Shown here: positions 10,394-19,183 of the stretch, one piece after another
Position numbering within the stretch: position 1 is the stretch's first letter
Layout of the letters: each line of letters begins with the position of its first letter
NCBI GenBank assembly: GCA_002239025.1
Contig: MPNM01000001.1
Location: 62,001 to 126,000, forward strand
Origin: Chloroflexi bacterium bin125
GTDB lineage: Bacteria > Chloroflexota > Dehalococcoidia > Bin125
Reading direction: 5' to 3'
DNA: 64,000 nucleotides
The notes under the pieces: generated by a model
Told to the model about the DNA's origin: nothing
The model's input: only the letters and a program-made list of their open reading frames with translations
Databases searched by the model: none
Position numbers and translations under genes: made by a program

Positions 10394-11280
10394 CGAGCCG
10401 ACTCCATCGCTGCGATTTGCTCTGAGCGCGCCAATACATTCTCGGCCTGTTCGAGCACCGGCTTGTCGATCATTTGGCCGTCCAAGGCCACGGCTCCCAG
10501 GTTTTGCTCGACGCCCTCCTGGTAGGCGTCCACGACCCGGCGCGCCCAATCGACATCGTCTGACGGCGGGCTGAACACGCGATTGGCCGGCCCCAACTGA
10601 TCGGGGTGAATACAGAACTTGCCCAGGAATCCGATCTCCTTCATCCGCGCAAGCTCATCTTCAAATCCTTCAGGATCACGGATGTCGGTCCAGGGCGTGT
10701 CCAACGGAGCGATGCCGGCCGCATGTGCCGCGTTGACCGACGCTCGCCGGGCCAACTCCAACTCCGCTCCGCCCTTCGTCCGACGAACGCCGATGCTCAC
10801 GGCATAGTCTTCGCCGCCGACGCAGATGCCTACCAGGCGCTCCGACGCCGCACAAATCTCATACGCATTCGCGACGGCGTGCGCATTCTCGATCCAGGCG
10901 GCGATCTTCACCTGCCCGTCTTCCAAGCCTCGCGCCCGCTCCAGCAACGTCAGGTAGTCATCGATCCGCTGCACATCACGAGCCGACTCAATCTTCGAGA
11001 CGCTGACGCCATCCAGCCACGTTTGCACAATGGCATCGAGTTCCTGTTCGATCAGTCCCGTGTCATAGCCGTTGGTCCTGACAAACACTTGCCGTCCGCG
11101 CTTGGGAAAGTCGGGTAGGACGCGGCAGAGTAACTCGCGTGCCGCCGGTTTGTCGTCCCAGGCCACCGAGTCCTCAAGGTCGAAACACAGCACGTCGGCT
11201 TCGGCATCGCGCGCCTTCTCAATGAAGCGCTCACGGATCCCCGGCACCGACAACATCGATCGCATCACAATGGCTGCCAC
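10390..11280 (-). CDS. CitE-like HpcH/HpaI-family aldolase/lyase
   Basis: A 296-residue TIM-barrel protein like the citrate lyase beta subunit, malyl-CoA lyase and citramalyl-CoA lyase group. Motifs include RSMLSVPG at the start, DVLCFDLEDSVAWDDK with the metal-binding acidic residues, VFVRTNGYDTG, AAWIENAHAVANA, GICVGGEDYAVSIGVRR, and GKFCIHPDQ. These residues bind Mg and CoA in the family. No citrate lyase alpha or gamma genes are present, so cleavage of a malyl- or citramalyl-type CoA ester is more likely than citrate cleavage. The GTG start at 11280 overlaps the stop of the upstream gene; an ATG at 11265 is an alternative start. Confidence 0.85.
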   Translation of the reverse strand: MAAIVMRSMLSVPGIRERFIEKARDAEADVLCFDLEDSVAWDDKPAARELLCRVLPDFPKRGRQVFVRTNGYDTGLIEQELDAIVQTWLDGVSVSKIESARDVQRIDDYLTLLERARGLEDGQVKIAAWIENAHAVANAYEICAASERLVGICVGGEDYAVSIGVRRTKGGAELELARRASVNAAHAAGIAPLDTPWTDIRDPEGFEDELARMKEIGFLGKFCIHPDQLGPANRVFSPPSDDVDWARRVVDAYQEGVEQNLGAVALDGQMIDKPVLEQAENVLARSEQIAAMESAR

Positions 11281-11984
11281 TACGAATCCTCCTCGTCCGT
11301 TGCTGATTCCGATTCTGGTCGACTGAAGACTGAACGCAGACTTTCGAGTTCCGCGGGATCATCCGTCGCGCAGCCACGGAAACCGAGAGCGGCTGCGCGC
11401 TCCGCATCGCTTGGCAATCCGAACACGACCGGTAGATCGAACGCTGCCGCGGTCAGCACCACATTCGAGCCGCCGACCGCAACGGTCGCACTATCGGGCG
11501 CGACTCCCAGTGACTCTGCGAACTCCGCTTCGTCGTACGCGATCCAGGTCATCCGGTCGGCGGAGTCGCGCATCGCGGCCAGCGCCTCAGACATGATGTT
11601 GATTGCGCGTGGATCATGGAAGCCAACCGCCATCGCCGTCAGTCCTGGGCGGATCCCCGTGCGAATCTCGATCTCTTCCAGGATCCCTTCGAGATAGCGA
11701 AGCTGATCAACACTGGCTGCCGTCTGCACGGCGACTCCATAGACGCCTTCCTGCAAGGCGCTCTGCAGATACGTTCGGGTGAGTCCGGAGTCAAGCGCAG
11801 GAGTCACCAGATACACCGGCAGTCCCAGCTCGATCGCTGCGCGAACGCGTTCACTCACCGTGCTGAAGTCACTCTCATCTTGCGGTGGAACGAGAATCAG
11901 GCCGTCGGCATACTCCACTGTCGCCGCGTCGGGGATCGGGCTGTCGGGAAGCAGGACTAGCAGGGCGCGGACGTCATCCATCAC
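11280..11984 (-). CDS. Degenerate CitE-like TIM-barrel protein, function unknown
   Basis: A 234-residue protein directly upstream of, and overlapping, the CitE-like gene. Its layout looks like a shortened relative of the same barrel. AATVEYADGLILVPPQDESDF stands where the family has an acidic metal motif. RMTWIAYDEAEFAESLGV resembles the family's G-x-D-Y/F strand. The R-x-N and signature CIHP motifs are missing. It may be a non-catalytic subunit or a divergent enzyme acting with its neighbour. The relation to CitE is an inference from motif order; a profile search would settle it. It is acidic, and its C-terminus (SESATDEEDS) is very acidic. Confidence 0.5.
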   Translation of the reverse strand: MMDDVRALLVLLPDSPIPDAATVEYADGLILVPPQDESDFSTVSERVRAAIELGLPVYLVTPALDSGLTRTYLQSALQEGVYGVAVQTAASVDQLRYLEGILEEIEIRTGIRPGLTAMAVGFHDPRAINIMSEALAAMRDSADRMTWIAYDEAEFAESLGVAPDSATVAVGGSNVVLTAAAFDLPVVFGLPSDAERAAALGFRGCATDDPAELESLRSVFSRPESESATDEEDS

Positions 11985-12004
11985 GGCGCTCCATTTGTTC
12001 GTCG

Positions 12005-13327
12005 CTAGTTGGGGCTGAAGCCGTCGACGCGTTCGCGCAGAGCGGCGACATCGTCAAACGGGCCGACCACAGCAGCCGCCAGGTTGCCCTCGCGGACAAT
12101 CCTCTGCGCCGCTCGCTGGACGTCGGCCGCCGTCACCGACTCGAACCCGGCGATCGTTTCCTCAACCGGCTCGATCGTGCCGTTCGAGATCAACATCCCG
12201 CCCGCCCGATGGCACCAGCTCGCAGCGGCGTCCAGACTCAGCCGGAACGAGCCCACCGCATGTTCCCGCACCCGCTCGAGTTCTTCATCGCTTACAGGTT
12301 CCGAGCTGATCTTCCGCAACTCGTCGATCACCACTTCGACGGTTTCGAGCACATGCTCAGCAGTCACACCGGCCATGATTGAGAGATGTCCGGCGTCGTC
12401 AAACGCAGTCGGATGCGATCCCACCGAATAAGCCAGACCGCGCTTCTCCCGGATTTCCGTGAACAGCCGAGAAGTCATCCCGCCGCCCAGCACCTCGTTC
12501 ATCAGGCCCATCGCATAGCGGTCGGGGTCGAGACGCGAGATCGCCCGCAGCGAGAGCGCCAGGTTGCACTGTTCGTTGTCGCGAACTTCGATCTGCGCAA
12601 TGTCATCGGACATCGCATCAGTTGCTCGAGGCCTGGCGGGCACGTCTTCATCCGATCCGTCCGCCCAGCCCGCACTCCAGTGCCGCTCGGCGATTTCTAG
12701 CACTTCTTCACGCGCCACATTCCCGGCCACCGACAGCACGATGTTCGACGGTCGGTAGAACTTCTCAATGTGCGATGCCAGATGCTCACGTGTGACGGCG
12801 CCGACCGATTCCAGGTCGCCGGCGATTTCCCAGCCCAACGGCTGCTCGCCGTATGTTGCCTGGTTCAACAGTTGCCCGGCGCGCTGTCCGGGCTGATCGT
12901 GCGCTCGCCGGATCTCCGAGCAGATCACCGTGCGCTCGCGTTCGATCTCCGACTCGGCCAACACCGAGTTGCGCACCGAGTCGGCCAGCACATCCATCGC
13001 CAATGGAAGTTTGTTGAACGGCACCCGATTCCAGTAGCAGGTCAGCTCGCGCGAAGTAAACGCGTTCAGCGACCCCCCTGCGCCCTCGATCGCTGCCGAG
13101 ATTGCTGTCGGTTCGGGTCTCGATTCTGTCCCCTTGAACAGCATGTGTTCGAGATAGTGGGACAGGCCCAGCGTGTCGCGGGCTTCGTCGCGAGATCCGA
13201 CGCCGACGTACGCGGCCAACACCGCAGCCTGCGAGTGAGGGATCGACGTCACGACGACGCGCAACCCGCAGTCCAGGACATCGATCGTCGGTTCAACTGC
13301 GGCGTGGTCGTTTGTTGAGGTTGGCAT
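12005..13327 (-). CDS. M16 family zinc peptidase (pitrilysin-like)
   Basis: A 440-residue protein with the inverted zinc motif HYLEH at residues 57-61 (SHYLEHMLFKGT). The additional zinc-ligand Glu region ERERTVICSEI is at about residues 129-139. A second, non-catalytic M16 domain follows (about 190-430), giving the usual 420-440-residue bacterial form. Such peptidases degrade short peptides or process exported proteins. No signal peptide is visible, so it is probably cytoplasmic. Start chosen at the ATG at 13327; the track's 13342 adds five residues. It lies 20 bp from the degenerate CitE-like gene, on the same strand, and may be co-transcribed. Confidence 0.92.
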   Translation of the reverse strand: MPTSTNDHAAVEPTIDVLDCGLRVVVTSIPHSQAAVLAAYVGVGSRDEARDTLGLSHYLEHMLFKGTESRPEPTAISAAIEGAGGSLNAFTSRELTCYWNRVPFNKLPLAMDVLADSVRNSVLAESEIERERTVICSEIRRAHDQPGQRAGQLLNQATYGEQPLGWEIAGDLESVGAVTREHLASHIEKFYRPSNIVLSVAGNVAREEVLEIAERHWSAGWADGSDEDVPARPRATDAMSDDIAQIEVRDNEQCNLALSLRAISRLDPDRYAMGLMNEVLGGGMTSRLFTEIREKRGLAYSVGSHPTAFDDAGHLSIMAGVTAEHVLETVEVVIDELRKISSEPVSDEELERVREHAVGSFRLSLDAAASWCHRAGGMLISNGTIEPVEETIAGFESVTAADVQRAAQRIVREGNLAAAVVGPFDDVAALRERVDGFSPN

Positions 13328-13387
13328 GGGCTGTCTCAGCATACCTGCGCCTCCGTATGCTCAAGCCACTGTGCTGAGGAGCCTGAC

Positions 13388-14224
13388 GTGAAGGCGTTCG
13401 TCAACGCACGCTACGAGTATCACTGGGCGCCGTTGGTCGGCTGTCTGGTCGCTCATGTTGGACAGATTGGCGCGCCGCAACCGAGCTACATCGTTGGATC
13501 GGTCACCGGCATCAGCTACCAACCGCCACAGGACGCAGAATTGCCCGCATACCTGCGCGCCGGACTCTCGGCGCTCGGCGTCGCTGCCGACGTGAAGGAC
13601 TCGGCCTATCCCAATCGACTGCAACGCTTGCTCACGCGGCAACGGATTCGCCGCGAGTTGCGCGTCGACCGTCCGGTGACCGTCTTCGGCATTGGCGTCT
13701 CCCCCTTCGGTCCGGCCTGGGGACTAATCGTGGGCTGCGACGACGATCGCCGCGCCTGGCGGCGTGAAGGTCCAATGACCGAACAGGTCTCGCCCTGGCT
13801 CCCAGAATCCGACTTCAACGAGGCTCCTGTCCACATGTTGATCAGCGCTCGCCGGAGCGGAGACCCAGCGCCTGAAGCGATTGAACGGACCGCAGCGCAA
13901 GCGCTCCTGAGTTCCGTCGATCGAGTCCATCGAGACCTGGTCGACCGGATCGGCCTGCTGGACAGCAGTGTCGAAATCGAGCCGCAGCAGTACTCGCATG
14001 ATGTCCAGGCGCTGGCCGGCAACTGGGGTGAAGCCGCGACCTTCTGGCGCGAGTTTCCCCACGGTGTGTACACACCCGTCGCACAGCACATGGCCGTCAC
14101 CCTGTCCCGCTACGCCACGCTGTTTCCCTACCCGATGGGCGGCCAACCGAACAATCCCGGCGTCCGCAGTGCAGCCGTCCACATATTGCGTGACGCGAGC
14201 GACGCCCTCGGCGCAGCCCGTTGA
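13388..14224 (+). CDS. Conserved-looking hypothetical protein (possible cysteine-peptidase-like fold)
   Basis: A 278-residue cytoplasmic-looking protein with a GTG start. I do not recognise the family. Visible features are a hydrophobic N-terminal part with LVGCLVAHVGQ, and a central TVFGIGVSPFGPAWGLIVGCDDDRRAW stretch that looks like the strand region of BtrH/C39-like folds. A C-terminal helical part carries GNWGEAATFWREFPHGVYTP. The peptidase-fold idea is weak and no catalytic pair is certain. The gene is followed by the MoaD/ThiS-like gene 33 bp later on the same strand, then pyrG. It is divergent from the M16 peptidase. Confidence 0.45.
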   Translation: MKAFVNARYEYHWAPLVGCLVAHVGQIGAPQPSYIVGSVTGISYQPPQDAELPAYLRAGLSALGVAADVKDSAYPNRLQRLLTRQRIRRELRVDRPVTVFGIGVSPFGPAWGLIVGCDDDRRAWRREGPMTEQVSPWLPESDFNEAPVHMLISARRSGDPAPEAIERTAAQALLSSVDRVHRDLVDRIGLLDSSVEIEPQQYSHDVQALAGNWGEAATFWREFPHGVYTPVAQHMAVTLSRYATLFPYPMGGQPNNPGVRSAAVHILRDASDALGAAR

Positions 14225-14257
14225 TACACTCCCAACCAACCAGCGACGGAGTCCGAC

Positions 14258-14524
14258 ATGGCCATCAACGTCAAGCTCTTCATGACGCTTGTCCCACTCT
14301 CGAAATCGAAGCAGTCGAACCTCAGCGTTGACTGGTTCGACGGCATCACCACGCAGCACATCCTCGAGTCTGAGGACTTTTCCGAGCAGGACCGGGAGGC
14401 GATCGCCGTCGTAATCAACTCGGTGCAAGCGCTTCCGGAAGATCCGCTCAACGATGGCGACCAGGTTGACCTACTGGTCAATCTGCAGGGCGGATCACAA
14501 ATGGATCATGGGGCCAGTGAGTAG
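14258..14524 (+). CDS. MoaD/ThiS-like ubiquitin-fold small protein with a tail after GG
   Basis: An 88-residue protein with the beta-grasp order of MoaD/ThiS: an N-terminal strand INVKLFMTLVP, a helix, and a final NDGDQVDLLVNLQGG. In sulfur carriers the Gly-Gly must be the C-terminus and is adenylated and thiocarboxylated. Here GG at residues 78-79 is followed by nine residues (SQMDHGASE). The tail would have to be cleaved, or the protein is not a sulfur carrier. Its 3' end overlaps the start of pyrG by 17 bp, so it is probably translationally coupled to it. The strand pattern is clear, but the exact role is unknown. Confidence 0.55.
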   Translation: MAINVKLFMTLVPLSKSKQSNLSVDWFDGITTQHILESEDFSEQDREAIAVVINSVQALPEDPLNDGDQVDLLVNLQGGSQMDHGASE

Positions 14525-16244
14525 CGACGAACCGTCACCGAAGTACATCTTCATCACCGGCGGCGTGATCTCCTCCGTCGGCAAGGGCATCACCACCGCC
14601 TCACTCGGTCGACTGCTCCAGTCGCGAGGCCTCTCCGTCACCGTCCAGAAGCTTGACCCCTATCTCAACGTCGACCCCGGCACGATGTCGCCCTACCAGC
14701 ACGGTGAGGTCTACGTGACTGACGACGGCGCAGAGACCGACCTCGATCTGGGCCACTACGAACGCTTCCTCGACCAGAATTTAACTTCCGCCTCGTCAGT
14801 CACCATGGGCCAGATTTCAGCTGAGCTCATCGAGCGCGAACGGCGCGGCGACTACCTCGGCGGCACCATCCAGACCGTGCCGCACGTCACCGACTTGGTC
14901 AAGGAACGAGTCCGTGGACTGGCCCTGAAAGCCGGAGTCGATGTCCTGATCGTGGAAGTCGGCGGCACCGTGGGCGATATTGAAGGCCAGGCCTTCCTCG
15001 AAGCGATCCGCCAGATGCGTTACGAAGAACCGCGCAACGGCACGCTCGCCATCCACGTCACCCCGCTCTTCCATCTCAAGGCCACCGACGAACTCAAGAC
15101 CAAGCCGACCCAGCACTCCGTACGCACCCTGCGCAGCATGGGCATCCAGCCCGACGTCATCATCTCTCGCACCGACATCCCCGCAGAAGCGTCGATTACT
15201 GACAAGCTTGCCCTCTTCTGCGATGTCCCGGCCGAGGCAGTGATGACGCTCGAGACCGCCTCGTCGATCTACCAGGTCCCCTCAATGCTTGAACGAGCCG
15301 GACTCACTGACCTCACCCTGGATCGTCTCGGACTGGAACCGAAGCCCTGCGTCTCGGACCGCTCGATCAATGCCTGGACCGATTGGACCGACCGGCTGGG
15401 CCAGACCGAACGAGTCTGCCGCGTCGCGATCGTCGGCAAGTACGTCGAGCTGCGAGACGCCTACCTCTCGGTCAAGGAAGCGCTGATTCACGCCGGTGCG
15501 CAGCGCCGCGCGAGCGTCGACATCACCTGGATCCAATCGGACGACCTCGACGAAGCCGATCAGCCCGAGATCGCCGCCGCACTCGCTGACGTGGACGGGG
15601 TGATCGTGCCTGGAGGATTTGGCGAGCGCGGGATCGAAGGCGAGGTCGGCGTGGCCCGCTTCGCATTGCAACAGCGGATTCCCTACCTCGGGCTGTGCCG
15701 GGGAATGCAGAACATGGTGATTGCGTTCGCCCGCGAACGGCTTGACCTACCAGACGCCAACACGACCGAGGCCGACGAAGACACCGACGCTCCTGTCATC
15801 GCTCTGCTCGACGAACAGCGAGAAGTGAGCGAGAAAGGCGGCACGATGCGGCTGGGAATGTACACCTGCCAGCTGCATCCCGAGACGCGTGCTCGACAGT
15901 TATACGAGGCTGGCATCGCTCACGAGCGCCACCGTCACCGATGGGAGTTCAATCCGGAGTACCGTGACCGCTTCGAGCGCGCCGGACTCGTCGCCAGCGG
16001 CACATCGCGCGATGGCGCCCTGGTCGAGATTGCCGAGGTCCACGGTCATCCCTTCATGCTCGGCTCCCAGTTCCATCCCGAGCTCAAATCGCGCCCCGAA
16101 CGTTCGCACCCACTCTTCGTCGGATTCATTGACTCGGTCCTCTCTGAAGCCGAGACGGCCCTCCGTCATCCGGCTGGCGCAACCAATCGTTCCACTTCCA
16201 CGCTCCCCCACGCAGGGGGATCTGCCGAAGGCCCTCAGACGTGA
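14508..16244 (+). CDS. pyrG: CTP synthase
   Basis: The enzyme converts UTP to CTP with ATP and glutamine. The N-terminal synthetase domain (about 1-275) starts with KYIFITGGVISSVGKGITTAS, the ATP-binding site at residues 20-27. The glutaminase domain follows, with the nucleophile Cys at about residue 397 in GLCRGMQ and the His-Glu pair in QFHPE. The residue after the Cys is Arg, where most CTP synthases have Leu. Start chosen at the ATG at 14508; a GTG at 14517 is also possible. The last 15 or so residues (STLPHAGGSAEGPQT) come from a family B repeat. The pyrG, transaldolase and rho order resembles a known bacterial neighbourhood. Confidence 0.97.
   Translation: MGPVSSDEPSPKYIFITGGVISSVGKGITTASLGRLLQSRGLSVTVQKLDPYLNVDPGTMSPYQHGEVYVTDDGAETDLDLGHYERFLDQNLTSASSVTMGQISAELIERERRGDYLGGTIQTVPHVTDLVKERVRGLALKAGVDVLIVEVGGTVGDIEGQAFLEAIRQMRYEEPRNGTLAIHVTPLFHLKATDELKTKPTQHSVRTLRSMGIQPDVIISRTDIPAEASITDKLALFCDVPAEAVMTLETASSIYQVPSMLERAGLTDLTLDRLGLEPKPCVSDRSINAWTDWTDRLGQTERVCRVAIVGKYVELRDAYLSVKEALIHAGAQRRASVDITWIQSDDLDEADQPEIAAALADVDGVIVPGGFGERGIEGEVGVARFALQQRIPYLGLCRGMQNMVIAFARERLDLPDANTTEADEDTDAPVIALLDEQREVSEKGGTMRLGMYTCQLHPETRARQLYEAGIAHERHRHRWEFNPEYRDRFERAGLVASGTSRDGALVEIAEVHGHPFMLGSQFHPELKSRPERSHPLFVGFIDSVLSEAETALRHPAGATNRSTSTLPHAGGSAEGPQT
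16202..16240. repeat. Family B repeat fragment inside the 3' end of pyrG
   Basis: GCTCCCCCACGCAGGGGGA followed by TCTGCCGAAGG matches the left end of the family B copy at 19184. It is read in frame as the pyrG C-terminal tail. Confidence 0.7.
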
Positions 16245-16717
16245 GCGAAGACGATATCTTCCGATTCCTCACCACGCTCGCCACCGTGGTCTTTGCAGGC
16301 GGCGTGGCCGCGTTGACGCTCGCCCTGACCCGCGCCTGGCAGACCGAAGACGCGGTCGAGCGTGATGTCCTGTTCCGCTCGGCCGACCGCGCCCACACCC
16401 GATTGCTCTTGCCCGGCATCATCGCGACGGGCGTCCTGGGCGCCGTCTGGGGCATTCGCGCCGAGAGTGTCGATCCAATTGAGACCGGCTGGCTGCTCGC
16501 TGCCGAAATCCTCTACCTGGTCTCGCTCTTTGTCCTCGTGCCGGGCATGTTCGCCGGCGTCAGGCGAGTCCGGCTGCTCTCCCTCCAGGCGCGCAAAACC
16601 GGCCAGATTTCCGACGAACTGACCGACGCCCTCAACGACCGCGGGCCACTCGTCTTCGCGATCCTCATGTCGCTGCTACTGCCCGTTCAGATCGCGCTCG
16701 TTACCTTGCAGCCATAG
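16241..16717 (+). CDS. Small integral membrane protein (DUF2269-like)
   Basis: A 158-residue protein with four hydrophobic segments at about residues 10-30, 54-72, 82-105 and 133-155. The GTG start overlaps the pyrG stop by 4 bp (GTGA), so the two are translated together. The pattern of an N-terminal helix pair and a final helix resembles DUF2269/CopD-type membrane proteins, as in the gene at the left window edge, but no metal ligands are clear. Its stop codon lies within the first unit of the 25-bp tandem repeat. The role is unknown. Confidence 0.6.
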   Translation: MSEDDIFRFLTTLATVVFAGGVAALTLALTRAWQTEDAVERDVLFRSADRAHTRLLLPGIIATGVLGAVWGIRAESVDPIETGWLLAAEILYLVSLFVLVPGMFAGVRRVRLLSLQARKTGQISDELTDALNDRGPLVFAILMSLLLPVQIALVTLQP

Positions 16718-16820
16718 CTGCTACACCTCGATGCAGCCATAGCTGCTACACCTCGATGCAGCCATAGCTGCTACACCTCGATGCAGCCGTAGCTGCTGTG
16801 TCGCGATGCAGCCATAATCG
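16708..16820. repeat. 25-bp tandem repeat with internal hairpin, four units plus a partial
   Basis: Units of GCAGCCATAGCTGCTACACC-TCGAT start at 16708, 16733, 16758 and 16783; a partial fifth starts at 16808. The first three units are identical, and the fourth has changes. Each unit contains GCAGC-CATA-GCTGC, a 5-bp stem with a 4-base loop. The first unit also holds the TAG of the membrane-protein gene. The array ends about 20 bp before the transaldolase start. It may act in termination or in message stability. Confidence 0.9.
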
Positions 16821-16840
16821 TCGGTAAAGGAACCGCCACA

Positions 16841-17530
16841 ATGAAAATCTTCCTCGACACCGCCCGACTCGACGAGATCCAACAGGCCGTCGACTGGGGC
16901 GTCTGCGACGGCATCACGACCAACCCCTCGCTGCACTCCCGCGCCGTCACCCACGAGGGCGACAATGCGATCACCTACCGCGAACGCATCCTGCGCATCG
17001 CCGAGATGGTCGATGGCCCCATTTCGGCTGAGTGCGTCACACGCACGACCGCTGCGTTGATCGAGGAAGCCCGCGAGCTTGCCGGCTGGCAAGAAAAGGT
17101 CGTCGTCAAGATTCCTATTGACGGCCCAGGACTCGCTGCAATCAAGGCGCTCTCCAACGAGGGCATCCGGATCAACACCACCCTGATCTTCTCCCTCAAC
17201 CAGGCACTGCTGGCCGCCCGCGCCGGCGCAGCCTATGTCTCACCGTTTGTTGGACGGCTTGACGACATCGGCGAAAGCGGTATCCAGCTCGTCGCCGACA
17301 CGGTCAATCTGCTCGACCGTTTCAATCTGCCGGCGCAGGTCATAGCCGCTTCGCTGCGCAACACCGATCACACGGCCGAGGCCGCGCGCGTCGGCGCTCA
17401 CATCGCGACGATTCCCTTCCCTGTGCTCGAGCAGATGCAGCAGCATCCACTCACCGACAAGGGAATCCAGGCCTTCCTCGATGATTGGCACAAGGCGGAA
17501 GCGCAGCTTCGGGCACAGCCGGTTTCGTGA
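16841..17530 (+). CDS. Transaldolase / fructose-6-phosphate aldolase family enzyme
   Basis: A 229-residue short-form transaldolase (TalC/FSA type). It transfers a dihydroxyacetone unit or cleaves fructose 6-phosphate through a Schiff base. The Lys at residue 90 (VVVKIP) is the Schiff-base residue. MKIFLDTA at the N-terminus, TNPSL at about residues 28-32, INTTLIFS at about 107-114 and SPFVGRLDD at about 130-138 are family motifs. Transaldolase and FSA activities cannot be told apart with confidence by eye. A purine-rich AAAGGAA lies upstream of the ATG. It sits between the tandem repeat and rho, like the pyrG-tal-rho order seen in Firmicutes. Confidence 0.92.
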   Translation: MKIFLDTARLDEIQQAVDWGVCDGITTNPSLHSRAVTHEGDNAITYRERILRIAEMVDGPISAECVTRTTAALIEEARELAGWQEKVVVKIPIDGPGLAAIKALSNEGIRINTTLIFSLNQALLAARAGAAYVSPFVGRLDDIGESGIQLVADTVNLLDRFNLPAQVIAASLRNTDHTAEAARVGAHIATIPFPVLEQMQQHPLTDKGIQAFLDDWHKAEAQLRAQPVS

Positions 17531-17833
17531 TTCGGTCCCAAATCTCGGAGGTTGCGGCCTCCATTGCTTGCCAATCCGCAATCGGCGGGGCTAGGATTGG
17601 ATCTGTCCCCTTGAGCCAGGCTTCCGCGCCCCGCGCCACCCAACATGACCGGCGTCGTTGAGCGCAGTAGCACCGAATCGACCAGACGTCGTTATTCTTC
17701 GGACCCTTCCGTGACTCCGTCCACGCAGCGCCGACACCACGAAACTCAATCCGTGCCGTCCGACCAACATGCCGACCGTTGCTTCCATCACATCACAGCC
17801 CAGCAAGCAGAGCGCCCAAAGCAGAGGTAGCCG
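17531..17833. other. Non-coding gap before rho; no gene recognised
   Basis: About 300 bp between the transaldolase gene and rho. I see no convincing ORF, tRNA or strong repeat here. Rho genes in many bacteria have long regulated leaders, so this may be the rho leader. Confidence 0.4.
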
Positions 17834-19111
17834 ATGACGAGCCTGAATATCCCCGAACTCGAACACCTGACCCGAGAGGAATTGCTTGCCAAAGCAAAAG
17901 AACTTGAGGTCACCGGACTGTCCGGCCTGAAAAAGCAGGACATCGTGCTCCGCTTGCTGCAGGCCCAGTCGGAGGCCGAAGGACACATACTCTCCGGAGG
18001 CGTCCTCGAAGTCGTCGACGACTCTTACGGCTTCCTGCGCGGCGAATCACTGCTCCCTGCGCCAACCGATGTCTACGTCTCTCAGAGCCTCGTCCGACGC
18101 TCCGGTCTGCGCACCGGCGATTACGTGATCGGCTCGGTCCGGCCGCCGAAGCAGGGCGAGAAGTACTACGGGCTCTCTCGCGTTGACATGGTCAACGGCG
18201 CAAACGCCACCGAAGCCGCCTCACGACCCTACTTCGAGAACCTCACCGCCGTCTTCCCGCATCAAAAGTTCCTACTCGAAACCGAAGACCCGGCTGAGCT
18301 TTCCGGCCGGGTCATCGACCTCGTTGCGCCGATGGGCCGCGGACAACGCGGCCTGATCGTCAGCCCGCCCAAAGCGGGCAAGACAATGCTGCTGCAGTCC
18401 ATCGCCAACGGCATCGCCATCAATCATCCCGAAGTCCATTTGATGGTCGTCCTGATCGGGGAGCGTCCCGAAGAGGTCACCGAGATGAAGCGCTCGGTGC
18501 GTGGCGAGGTCATTGCATCGACCTTCGACGAGCCGGTCGAGGAACACACCCGCGTTGCCGAACTCGGACTCGAACGAGCCAAGCGCCTCATGGAGATGGG
18601 CCGCGATGTCGTCATCCTGCTCGACTCGATCACGCGCCTGACCCGTGCCTACAACCTCGAAATGCCCTCGACGGGACGCACGCTCTCGGGCGGCATCGAC
18701 CCTGTCGCGCTCTATCCGCCCAAGCGCTTCTTCGGATCTGCGCGCAAGGCGGAAGAGGGCGGCTCGCTGACGATCATCGCCACCTGTCTCGTCGACACCG
18801 GCTCACGGCTCGACGACGTGGTCTTCGAGGAGTTCAAGGGCACCGGCAACTGGGAAGTCCGACTCGACCGCAAGCTGGCCGAACGCCGCATCTACCCCTC
18901 GATCGACATCGCCGCCTCCTCAACCCGGCGAGAAGAGCTCCTGCTCTCCGGAGAAGAGCTGCAGCGAGTCTGGCTGCTGCGCCGCATGATGTCCGTCCTC
19001 GCCGGCTCCGGAGGAGGCACCACCGAGCCAACCGAACGCCTCCTCGACCGTCTGGCTCGGACCAAGTCCAACACTGAGTTCCTCGAAAACCTCACCGCCG
19101 CCGAGGCGTAA
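17834..19111 (+). CDS. rho: Transcription termination factor Rho
   Basis: Hexameric RNA-binding ATPase that ends transcription. The 425-residue protein begins with a SAP-like helical domain (about 5-45: [22 protein letters not shown]). An RNA-binding OB fold follows with [17 protein letters not shown] (residues about 56-72) and the [11 protein letters not shown] motif. The Walker A is [12 protein letters not shown] at about residues 177-188, and the Walker B region is [17 protein letters not shown] at about 258-274. The TGRTLSGG loop is also present. The sequence looks complete and normal, with no long insertion. A 300-bp leader precedes it and a family B repeat follows it. Confidence 0.98.
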   Translation: MTSLNIPELEHLTREELLAKAKELEVTGLSGLKKQDIVLRLLQAQSEAEGHILSGGVLEVVDDSYGFLRGESLLPAPTDVYVSQSLVRRSGLRTGDYVIGSVRPPKQGEKYYGLSRVDMVNGANATEAASRPYFENLTAVFPHQKFLLETEDPAELSGRVIDLVAPMGRGQRGLIVSPPKAGKTMLLQSIANGIAINHPEVHLMVVLIGERPEEVTEMKRSVRGEVIASTFDEPVEEHTRVAELGLERAKRLMEMGRDVVILLDSITRLTRAYNLEMPSTGRTLSGGIDPVALYPPKRFFGSARKAEEGGSLTIIATCLVDTGSRLDDVVFEEFKGTGNWEVRLDRKLAERRIYPSIDIAASSTRREELLLSGEELQRVWLLRRMMSVLAGSGGGTTEPTERLLDRLARTKSNTEFLENLTAAEA

Positions 19112-19183
19112 TCGCCAGATCCATTGCCTAGACTCCGCAATGAGGTTGCTCTCCCTTGCAGGATGAGTTCCGCTCGTTCCCGT

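Noticed and set aside
16708-16820. Tandem repeat considered as a CRISPR array
   Set aside because: The 25-bp units abut directly with no spacers, and no cas genes are near.
17531-17833. Search for a tRNA or riboswitch before rho
   Set aside because: No cloverleaf, TTCRANY-like box or known aptamer pattern was seen by eye; a covariance-model search would be decisive.
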